Below are positions 15,655-23,403 of a stretch of 34,249 nucleotides of DNA, piece by piece. The notes beneath the pieces were generated by a model that had not been told where the DNA came from, ran no database searches, and saw only the letters and a list, made by a program, of their open reading frames with translations. Numbering within the stretch: position 1 is the stretch's first letter; every line of letters begins with the position of its first letter. Made by a program: the position numbers and the translations under genes. Source of the stretch: DAORHV01 sp964458645 (GTDB lineage Bacteria > Patescibacteriota > Gracilibacteria > Peribacterales > Peribacteraceae). The DNA lies in assembly GCA_964458645.1 (NCBI GenBank), contig CAYWJU010000016.1, positions 1 through 34,249 on the forward strand. The letters are read 5' to 3'.

Positions 15655-16272
15655 CTACTTGCGAACGTACAAATAGACCGTTGCCGTGCCCCAGCCCATG
15701 GTGCAGCTCTCTACTTTCAGCTGTTCGAAGCATTCCATTTCTAGCCGACGACTAACGCATGCCAATAGAGTTCCGGGGCGCACTTCCGAGCATTTCCAGG
15801 TGAACTTGGACATCATTTCTTCGGAGAAGCATGTCGTGCAGTGCGCAAGTACCACATCCGTCGTCGAAACGTCCGTGGCTAAAATGTCGTCGTTGCGGAA
15901 CTCCAGTTCGCAGTGTCGCTTTGTTTCGGGTAGCAATGGGCGGACCTCTGAATCAAAACGACTGCCGACGTGGAGTGCGGCATCATGGAGATCGGCAACG
16001 AGCTCTACACCAATAGATCGCTCAAAATCGCCGATTATCGGTGCTAGCACCACTGCTTTGCCGGTTCCGGAACCCAAATCGCAAAAGACACCCTTCGAGG
16101 ACGGCAGCATGCTGATAATGCTTTGCATGGATTGGGGAGTCACTTCGCCGTACGTGAAGTCGGAGTTGTTGTACTCCTGGCGCTTGTCTCGTCCACTGGC
16201 CGAAAGTGCGTAGCCATTCACATCAGTGAAGAGCTTATCGTGAATTTCTTCAGCAGTAAGGCATGTTGGCAT
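15655..16272 (-). CDS. DOT1-like SAM-dependent methyltransferase
   Basis: 205 aa. The segment TYGEVTPQSMQSII followed by FCDLGSGTGKAVVLAPII and IGVELVADLHDAA matches the SAM-binding core of the DOT1 group. In eukaryotic DOT1 the corresponding E/DxGxGxG loop and the downstream acidic residue bind SAM. The later part contains FRNDDILATD and a TTDVVLAH strand. In bacteria such proteins are of unknown substrate; no histone is implied. A near-leaderless promoter (16281-16309) fits this start. No neighbour explains its job. Confidence 0.72.
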   Translation of the reverse strand: MPTCLTAEEIHDKLFTDVNGYALSASGRDKRQEYNNSDFTYGEVTPQSMQSIISMLPSSKGVFCDLGSGTGKAVVLAPIIGDFERSIGVELVADLHDAALHVGSRFDSEVRPLLPETKRHCELEFRNDDILATDVSTTDVVLAHCTTCFSEEMMSKFTWKCSEVRPGTLLACVSRRLEMECFEQLKVESCTMGWGTATVYLYVRK

Positions 16273-16280
16273 ATCAAAGT

Positions 16281-16309
16281 ACTATACCAGAAAAAGAGTT
16301 CTGACACAA
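16281..16309 (-). promoter_or_regulatory. Promoter TTGTGT-N17-TATAGT
   Basis: On the minus strand the -35 is at 16304-16309 and the -10, with a TGG extension, at 16281-16286. The -10 ends 8 nt before the ATG at 16272. Confidence 0.6.
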
Positions 16310-16318
16310 TTCTAGGCA

Positions 16319-16347
16319 CAAAAAAGAGGCGGTGATGCCGCCTCTTT
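16319..16347 (-). terminator. Rho-independent terminator after the DsbA-like gene
   Basis: A 10-bp stem AAAGAGGCGG/CCGCCTCTTT (16323-16332 with 16338-16347) and five-base loop, followed on the minus strand by a T-run. It separates this gene from the methyltransferase promoter. Confidence 0.85.
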
Positions 16348-16366
16348 CAAACTTCGTAGCGTCAAA

Positions 16367-17119
16367 CTATTTTGCAGTCTTCAACATGTCGTCGATGTCC
16401 GTAACGAACATGTCGATTGGGCGTGCGCCGGGGATCAGGCGGAACTCTTTTGTCTTTGGGTTGTACAAAATGTTGCCGGGAGTACCGGTGACGCCAGCCA
16501 AAGAACCGTCTTTGGTCTGCTGATTGATCTTGGCGACAATGTCGTCGCTGTCCGACACACAGGCGTTGAACTTCGTTTCGTTCAGGCCCAATTTTTTTAC
16601 GATGGAAACGTAATCGTAGTTTTGCTTTTCAAACACTTCGTCGGTGAACTTCCAGAATGCATCATTGCCACCTTGCTGCGCTACGCATTCGGAAGCAACG
16701 GCTGCCGGGAGAGCCTTAGCATGGAACGACAGCGGGAAGTGGCGGTAGACCCAAGCCACATCATCACCGTACTTGGCCATGATCTGCTTGATCGTGGGGT
16801 GAACACGAACGCAGAAGGGGCACTCGTAGTCGGAGTACTCAATAAGGACCAGTTTGGCGTCCTTGCTGCCAAGGTAGTGGTCGCTATCGGAAATCGGAAC
16901 GACCTGGCCCGTCTTCTGGGGCTGCGTAGGAGCAGCTGGCTGAGAAGCTGGTGCGGCGGTGGGGGCTTTTGGCACGGAAGCAGCCTGTTGGCCACCCTGG
17001 GGCAGAGGCTTCATCATGACGGAGCCGTTCATGAAGGTGGCTACGACAAAACCTACGATGAGACCCATGAGACCCATGGAAACTCCAAACCAAATATTTT
17101 GATTATCATTGGACGCCAT
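16367..17119 (-). CDS. Membrane-anchored DsbA-like thiol oxidoreductase
   Basis: 250 aa. One hydrophobic helix (about residues 11-30) anchors it with the catalytic part outside. An Ala/Pro/Gln-rich linker (about 40-72) leads to a thioredoxin fold with the active-site motif Cys100-Pro-Phe-Cys103 in SDYECPFCVRVHP and the cis-proline loop GVTGTPGNIL. The family (thioredoxin_4, DsbA/BdbD type) introduces or repairs disulphides in exported proteins. The many Cys-rich surface proteins in this window are plausible clients; this is inference from context. Other Cys residues lie in the helical insert (SECVAQQGG and NACVSDSD). Terminator at 16319-16347. Confidence 0.9.
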   Translation of the reverse strand: MASNDNQNIWFGVSMGLMGLIVGFVVATFMNGSVMMKPLPQGGQQAASVPKAPTAAPASQPAAPTQPQKTGQVVPISDSDHYLGSKDAKLVLIEYSDYECPFCVRVHPTIKQIMAKYGDDVAWVYRHFPLSFHAKALPAAVASECVAQQGGNDAFWKFTDEVFEKQNYDYVSIVKKLGLNETKFNACVSDSDDIVAKINQQTKDGSLAGVTGTPGNILYNPKTKEFRLIPGARPIDMFVTDIDDMLKTAK

Positions 17120-17150
17120 ACAAACGAGTGTGGGAAAAAATTGTATCGGA

Positions 17151-17156
17151 AGTATA
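17151..17156 (-). promoter_or_regulatory. -10 box TATACT for the DsbA-like gene
   Basis: TATACT on the minus strand. TTGCCG lies 16 bp upstream as a possible -35. The leader is about 25 nt. Confidence 0.45.
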
Positions 17157-17260
17157 CCTTCAATTCTTCCAGCGGCAACAGTCTGCAGCGCCGTCTTAAT
17201 CCTTTCTTAATGCACGTTCTGCAAACCACGCTCTGCGCTGTACAGGTTACAGGGTTGGAG

Positions 17261-17266
17261 TAGTAT
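17261..17266 (+). promoter_or_regulatory. Possible -10 box TAGTAT for the A2M gene
   Basis: TAGTAT lies 26 nt before the ATG at 17293. The -35 is unclear. Confidence 0.35.
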
Positions 17267-17292
17267 TTCGTCACCTTTTCTTCCTTCTTTGT

Positions 17293-20200
17293 ATGGCTCA
17301 ACCAACAGGCTCCGGACTTCCAAAATTTTTACAACCGCTGGGAATGCGCGGCATATCCATCGTCGGCGTGGCTGTAGCCACCGTGGTTGCCGTTGCGTTG
17401 GGTGTGTATTTTAAGGATGCATTACAGCCTGGTTTTGAGTTTTCGCAGAATCAACGTGTTTCCGCCACGGCGGAGCTGCGACTGGCATTTCCAGAACTCA
17501 TGGATCATGCCAGCACCGAAGAAAACCTCAGCTTGCCGACGGAGTTCCAGGCGCAGAAGCGTTGGGATGGCGAAATGCTTATTTTTACACCGGCACAGCG
17601 TCTCGTAGCCGAAAAAACATACGTCTTTACGCTCAGTCGTCGAGCACTGAAGGCCGATGGCCAGCAGCTGGGCAGGGATCTGACATTTAAATTCTACGTT
17701 GCAGGAGCTCCGGCACTCAGCACACACATGCCGGCCGCCGATGCGACCGACATTCCGGCGGAGTCGCAAATTACGCTGATCTTTTATAGACCGGTTGTGC
17801 CGTTGACGCAAGTACAGGGAAAAAACGCCACTGCAAAGCTAGACAACTGGCCGGTCACGATCTCTCCACAAATTCCTGGGAAGTGGCATTGGCTTGGAAC
17901 AACGACCGTGGAATTCATACCGGAGAAGGGCCTGACGCTTGCAACGAAATACACCGTTACCGTTCCGGTGGGTATTCAGACGGTTTCGGGAGATACGACT
18001 GAAAAAGATTTTTCCTGGACCTTCGAGACGCAACGTCCAATGGTCGTAGGTGTAGACCCGTCCTCCGGGATCGTGGATGCCGGGCCGACAAGTGAGATTG
18101 TGCTGCGCTTTAACCAAGAGGTGAACTTGAAAGAAGTCCAGGACAACGTGAAGTTCTTCCATGTGAATTCACCGTCGGAGGCACGCCGTGACGAGCGCCT
18201 GAGGAAAGAGGGGACTGGAGCTACGATGCAAAGCGACGGCAATCAGCTGGCTTTGAAACCGGCCGTCTATGGAAAAACTGAGAACGAGGACGGCAAAATG
18301 GTGACCGACAAAACCATGGTTGTTCTCGCTCCGGTTGCAAAGTTGGATTTCAAAAAAGAGTATGGAATCACCGTGTTTGCCGGGACTCTTGGAGCACAGG
18401 GTGACCTGGGCACCTTGACCGACTTTACGTCGCAGTTTCAAACCGTGGGTGATGTGGCGGTAACACGTGGCACGTATTACCAGGGCAATCTCAGTATTGA
18501 TTTCAGCAATCCGATGCAGGGCAAGACGCTGAAGTCATTTATCGACATCAGTCCCGCTTCCCAGAGCTGGAAAGACTATCAGCTTGGACCGGATGGCATC
18601 TATGAAGAGGATTCCGACTGGAGCACGTCTTACGTGAGTGTGTATCCGTCTTTGGAGCCCAGTACCGAATACACCGTTACCGTGAAGAAAGGCGCCAAAG
18701 ACATCTACGGACAAACCCTTGCCGAGCCGTACGTATTCAAATTCAAGACTGATCCGGTGCCGGCCGAGGCATTCATTAAGTCGAAAGGAGAGTTTGGCAT
18801 CTTCGAGCGTGGCAAACCGCCGGTGTTCTATGTCAACGGCGTGAACGTCAGCACGTTCAACATGCAAATGTCGAAGCTCTCGTTTGAACAGTTTTTGAGC
18901 ATTCGCAGTCAACTGCACCAAAACTACGATTCCAAACCTGCGCTGAACGAAGGCACCGATTATCAAAAGTGGAGCATCAAGCCCACTGCCAAGCCCGATC
19001 ACTGGCAGTCGATCGCCTTGGATGTGCAAAAGCAGGCCGGCAAAACGCTGGGTTCGGGAATTTTCGGATTGTCGATGCAAGCACCCGAATACGTGCAGAC
19101 ATGGAATCCGTCCGCCGGTCCGGTGACGCAGTATCAGTTCTTTGCGTTGACCGATATGGCGATCACGCTCAAGCAGTCGGCAACAAAGGCTTTGGTGTGG
19201 GTGAATAACATGCAGACCGGTGACGCCGTCGGTGGTGCGAGCATTGCGTTCTACAGCTTGGATGGGAAACAGTTACTTACCGGCAAAACTGATGCGCAGG
19301 GCTTTCTGGAAGTTCCGTTTGAGTTGTCGAAATTCGTCACGACGTCCAACGATTGGAACCCGGAGTTTTGGGTGACTGCAGCAAAAGGCGACGACTTCGC
19401 CTTCGTCAGCAGCAACTGGAACGAAGGGTACCGCCCGTACAGCTTTAACGGTGTATACGAAGAAACTCGCGGAACCGATGGCTCCAAGTACCGCTTGCAG
19501 TCATACGTGTATACAGAACGCCCGCTGTACCGTGCCGGCGATAGCGTGAACTTCAAAGGCATTCTGCGCATGCTTGATTGGGACGGCAAAATGCACATTC
19601 CCAGCCAAGCCCGCTCGGTGTTGGTGTCTATTCAAGACCCTGAAGGTCGCGAGGTGTACAACTCGACGGTCAAAGTCAGCGCGTACGGCACGTTTACGGG
19701 AAACTTTACGACTGTTGAAGATGCATCACTCGGACAGTATTACTTGAGCGCACGACTGATGCCCGAGGACGATTTGCAGTACCAGAGCGCTGGCGCAACG
19801 TTCTCCGTCTTGGCGTACAGGAAGCCCGAATACCGTGTTGATGTGACTCCGGAGTCTCAAGACTACTTTAACAATTCCACGGTAAAAGGAACTGTCGAAG
19901 GTGCGTACTATTTCGGTGCTCCCATGGCCAATGCGACGGTAAACTGGCGTGCGCAGTCCACCGACTACTTCTTTAACAAGTACTCTGGCGATGGTTGGTA
20001 CTCCTTTGCCTTGGAAAGCGACTGGTGCTGGTATGACTGCCAACGCGGCGAATCTTCGCTGACATCGGGTGATGGAAAACTGGACGCAACGGGCCATATG
20101 CCGTTGGCATTCCCGGTGAATATCGACGACAAAGGCGTAAGCCAAGTCGTAAGCGTGGACGTGGACGTGACGGATCAGAACAACCAAGTTGTCAGCAACC

Positions 20201-23200
20201 GCATGTCGGTAATTGTGCACAAGTCGAAGTTGTACGTGGGCATCGGTTCCGACGATTATGTCGTTACGCCGGGCAAGACCGCCAAGATGCGATTGATTTC
20301 GTTGGACACCGACGGAAAGCCTGTTGCCAATCAACAGGTGAAACTTCAGGTCTTCCTGCGTGAATGGAATACCATTCGCAAGAAAGGCGTTGATGGCGAG
20401 TACTACTACGACAACGAAGCAAAGGACACCCTGGAAAACGAGTCATCCATTACGACAAACGGGGAAGGAAAGGCCAACGCGGATGTTGTGATTCCGGTCG
20501 GCGGCGGTCACGTTATTGTCGCAACGGTAACGGATTCCAATGGCCGCCAAGCAAAGGCGAGCACGAGCGTCTATGCGTGGTCCAGCACGTACGTGAACTG
20601 GGCGCACGACAATAACGACCGTATCGATGTACTCACCGACAAGCCCGAGTACAAGGTCGGCGACGTTGCAAAACTTCTCGTGAAGACGCCATTCCAAGGC
20701 AAAGGAGTCAAAGCTTTGGTCACGGTGGAGCGTGAAAACGTACTTACAAAAACAGTGATTGACGTCACGAGCAACGCGATGCCGATCGAAGTGCCCATCA
20801 CGGCCGATCTTGCGCCGAACGCCTACGTATCGGTGGTTATCGTGAAGCCGCGTGTCGGCGAGACATTCAATGAAAACGGATTGGATACCGGCATGCCGGC
20901 GTTCAAAATCGGCTATGCGGCTTTGCGCATTGAAACCAAAGACAAAGAGCTCCACGTAGAGCTGAAAACCGACAAAGACCGCTACGGACCGCGCGAAAAA
21001 GTGACTGTCACTATTCAAACCACCGATGCCGATGGAAAGCCTGTTCCAGCCGAATTGTCACTCGGCGTCGTTGACCTGAGCTTGCTCGCGTTATCCGGCT
21101 TCGATAAACCCGATCTCGTCTCCATTTTCTACTCGCAACGCGGACTTGGCGTCTACACCTCGCAAATGCTTTCTCAGCTCGTAGAGCGCTTTAAGCCGGG
21201 TTCCAAAGGAGGTGGTGGCGGCGTGGATCCCGAAACGGTCAAGCGCGGCGATTTCAAGGATACCGCGCATTGGTTGCCGAGCGTTGTTACCAATGCCTCG
21301 GGAACGGCAACGGTTACGTTCACACTGCCGGATAACCTGACGACGTGGCAGTTGCTCAGCATCGGCTCGACGATGCAAAACACGTTCGGTGCGGACGTCA
21401 TGACGATCTTGGAAACGAAGAAGGTCATTTTGCGTCCGGTGCGTCCTCGTTTCGCACTGACCGATGACGAAGTGAAGTTGGGCGCCATCGTGCACAACTT
21501 CACCACCGAGGAGCAGCGTTTCAAGGTAACGCTTACCGGCAGCGGCTTTACAGGCATGGGGCCGATGACGCAGGACATTACGGTTGCAAAAGACGACCAA
21601 GTGAAAGTGATGTTCCCGGTGAAAATCGGCAAGGGCGACAGCGCCACATTCGACTTTAAGGCGCAGAATTCCGTCGGTGTGGATGAAATTCAGGAAACCA
21701 TTCCGGTGTACAAGTTCGGCGTGCCGCAAGCGAATGCTACGTCAGGTTTGACCGAGGACGTCACCACCGAAAAGGTTCTGGTGCCCAGCATCGACGATGC
21801 GGAATACGGCGAATTAAGCGTGAGTGTATCGCCGACTGTTGCGACCTATCTTCCTGCGGGACTGTCGTATCTTGCGACGTATCCGTACGGCTGTGCGGAA
21901 CAAACCGCTTCCAGCTTCCTGCCGAACATTGCCCTTTCGCGCTTACAAGGCTTCGATGCATTCTCGTTCGTCGACGGCAAAACCCTGGAGCGCAATCTGA
22001 GCGCCGGCTTGCAGCGATTGTACGGCTTCCAGCGCAGCGACGGTGGCTTCGGCTACTGGGAAGGATCGGATCGCAGTTATCCGTACCTCACCGCGTACAT
22101 CGTGTATGCATTGCAGCTTACGAAGAAAGAAAACTACACGGTGGATCAGACCGTCATCGACCAAGCCGTGTCGTACTTGAACAGCGAACTTCGCTCCACA
22201 GCATCCCAGTATATGGACGACAACACACGCGCCTACATTTTGTTCGTCTTGTCCGAGATGAACCGAAACGATGTCAGTTTGTTGAACAACTTGTTCGAAA
22301 AGCGCAAAGGAATGGCGCAGTTCTCCAAGGCGCAGTTGGCCATGGCCTTCCAAAAAGCAGGTCAGGGCAAAAAGGCTCAGGACCTGATTACAGAAGTGAC
22401 CAATGCCGCAATCGTCGATCCGCGCGGCGTTCACTTTGAGGAAGACTCAGCCGGATATTACGGTTGGATGATGCACACGGACACACTTACGACCTCTACG
22501 GTCATGCAAGCTTTGGTTCGTATTCAGCCGGAGAATCCCATGTTGCCGAAAATGGTGCGCTATCTGTTGGATATCCGTGAAAACGGCCGTTGGGATACCA
22601 CGCAATCCACCTCGATTACGCTTCTGGCCTTTGCTGAGTACCTGGATAGCACCAAGGAGCTCGATGCCAACTTCACTGCAGGCGTGGAAATCGGCGGCAA
22701 GAAATTGCTGGATCAGAAGTTCGATTCCAAGAACGTCTTGCAACGTAAAGAAGTGAAAACCGCCTTGGAAAACCTGGTGCGCGGCAAGGACACCGATGTG
22801 AAGATCGGCAAAGACGGAACCGGTCGTCTCTATTACGACGTCGTGCTCAAGTACTTCTACACACCAGACAGCATTGAACCGGCAGAAGAGGGTATTGGCA
22901 TCGTGCGTGAAATGACTCCGATTACGCCGAAAGACGCCTCCATGTCGGTTGGCACAACACACAAAGTGAAGCTGACGATCACTGTTCCAGAATGGCGCGC
23001 GTTCGTAGCGGTGGAAAGCCCCCTGCCTGCCGGAATGGAGGCAATCGACTTCAGCCTCCGCACGACGCAACAAGATCTGGCAGACAGCGTCAATCAGCCC
23101 AGTTCGGGCAATTGGTCTTGGGACTACTACTGGAACGGTTTGTGGCGCTTCCGTCATATCGAGTTCCGCGATGACCGCGTCTTCTTGTTCGCAGACGATC

Positions 23201-23346
23201 TTCCGCCCGGCGTGTACCAGTACGAATACCTTGTTCGCGCAACCACTCCCGGAAAATTCCATTCCCGCCCCGCGCGTGCTTGGGAAATGTACTATCCGGA
23301 AGTGTTCGGACAAACATCCGGTGAATGGATGACAATCAATGAGTAA
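17293..23346 (+). CDS. Alpha-2-macroglobulin family protein with thioester
   Basis: 2017 aa, larger than typical bacterial A2M (about 1500-1700). One N-terminal membrane helix (about residues 18-38) replaces the lipoprotein signal of E. coli YfhM. Residues about 50-500 form Ig-like/Big_5-like domains (repeated EYTVTV and LSFxFxT strands). The MG2-type region starts near residue 735 (YTERPLYRAGDSVNFKG). The A2M core begins near 1320 (FKDTAHWLPSVVTNASGTAT). The thioester domain has YPYGCAEQTASSF, with Cys1534 and Gln1537 forming the bond; a receptor-like end follows. Family members trap attacking proteases by covalent capture after bait cleavage. A Gly-rich segment near residue 1305 may be flexible. 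pbpC-like gene follows at once, as in many bacteria, linking it to the cell wall. Confidence 0.93.
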   Translation: MAQPTGSGLPKFLQPLGMRGISIVGVAVATVVAVALGVYFKDALQPGFEFSQNQRVSATAELRLAFPELMDHASTEENLSLPTEFQAQKRWDGEMLIFTPAQRLVAEKTYVFTLSRRALKADGQQLGRDLTFKFYVAGAPALSTHMPAADATDIPAESQITLIFYRPVVPLTQVQGKNATAKLDNWPVTISPQIPGKWHWLGTTTVEFIPEKGLTLATKYTVTVPVGIQTVSGDTTEKDFSWTFETQRPMVVGVDPSSGIVDAGPTSEIVLRFNQEVNLKEVQDNVKFFHVNSPSEARRDERLRKEGTGATMQSDGNQLALKPAVYGKTENEDGKMVTDKTMVVLAPVAKLDFKKEYGITVFAGTLGAQGDLGTLTDFTSQFQTVGDVAVTRGTYYQGNLSIDFSNPMQGKTLKSFIDISPASQSWKDYQLGPDGIYEEDSDWSTSYVSVYPSLEPSTEYTVTVKKGAKDIYGQTLAEPYVFKFKTDPVPAEAFIKSKGEFGIFERGKPPVFYVNGVNVSTFNMQMSKLSFEQFLSIRSQLHQNYDSKPALNEGTDYQKWSIKPTAKPDHWQSIALDVQKQAGKTLGSGIFGLSMQAPEYVQTWNPSAGPVTQYQFFALTDMAITLKQSATKALVWVNNMQTGDAVGGASIAFYSLDGKQLLTGKTDAQGFLEVPFELSKFVTTSNDWNPEFWVTAAKGDDFAFVSSNWNEGYRPYSFNGVYEETRGTDGSKYRLQSYVYTERPLYRAGDSVNFKGILRMLDWDGKMHIPSQARSVLVSIQDPEGREVYNSTVKVSAYGTFTGNFTTVEDASLGQYYLSARLMPEDDLQYQSAGATFSVLAYRKPEYRVDVTPESQDYFNNSTVKGTVEGAYYFGAPMANATVNWRAQSTDYFFNKYSGDGWYSFALESDWCWYDCQRGESSLTSGDGKLDATGHMPLAFPVNIDDKGVSQVVSVDVDVTDQNNQVVSNRMSVIVHKSKLYVGIGSDDYVVTPGKTAKMRLISLDTDGKPVANQQVKLQVFLREWNTIRKKGVDGEYYYDNEAKDTLENESSITTNGEGKANADVVIPVGGGHVIVATVTDSNGRQAKASTSVYAWSSTYVNWAHDNNDRIDVLTDKPEYKVGDVAKLLVKTPFQGKGVKALVTVERENVLTKTVIDVTSNAMPIEVPITADLAPNAYVSVVIVKPRVGETFNENGLDTGMPAFKIGYAALRIETKDKELHVELKTDKDRYGPREKVTVTIQTTDADGKPVPAELSLGVVDLSLLALSGFDKPDLVSIFYSQRGLGVYTSQMLSQLVERFKPGSKGGGGGVDPETVKRGDFKDTAHWLPSVVTNASGTATVTFTLPDNLTTWQLLSIGSTMQNTFGADVMTILETKKVILRPVRPRFALTDDEVKLGAIVHNFTTEEQRFKVTLTGSGFTGMGPMTQDITVAKDDQVKVMFPVKIGKGDSATFDFKAQNSVGVDEIQETIPVYKFGVPQANATSGLTEDVTTEKVLVPSIDDAEYGELSVSVSPTVATYLPAGLSYLATYPYGCAEQTASSFLPNIALSRLQGFDAFSFVDGKTLERNLSAGLQRLYGFQRSDGGFGYWEGSDRSYPYLTAYIVYALQLTKKENYTVDQTVIDQAVSYLNSELRSTASQYMDDNTRAYILFVLSEMNRNDVSLLNNLFEKRKGMAQFSKAQLAMAFQKAGQGKKAQDLITEVTNAAIVDPRGVHFEEDSAGYYGWMMHTDTLTTSTVMQALVRIQPENPMLPKMVRYLLDIRENGRWDTTQSTSITLLAFAEYLDSTKELDANFTAGVEIGGKKLLDQKFDSKNVLQRKEVKTALENLVRGKDTDVKIGKDGTGRLYYDVVLKYFYTPDSIEPAEEGIGIVREMTPITPKDASMSVGTTHKVKLTITVPEWRAFVAVESPLPAGMEAIDFSLRTTQQDLADSVNQPSSGNWSWDYYWNGLWRFRHIEFRDDRVFLFADDLPPGVYQYEYLVRATTPGKFHSRPARAWEMYYPEVFGQTSGEWMTINE

Positions 23347-23355
23347 CCGATGACC

Positions 23356-23382
23356 GCAGCCGGGACGCATCGTCCCGGCTGC
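23356..23382 (+). promoter_or_regulatory. Intercistronic 12-bp perfect hairpin
   Basis: GCAGCCGGGACG (23356-23367), loop CAT, CGTCCCGGCTGC (23371-23382). It starts 10 nt after the A2M stop and ends 3 nt before an ATG at 23386. It has no U-tract, so it is more likely to affect mRNA stability or initiation of the next gene than to be a full terminator. Confidence 0.6.
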
Positions 23383-23403
23383 GCTATGTCTGCCCTTCAT
23401 TCC

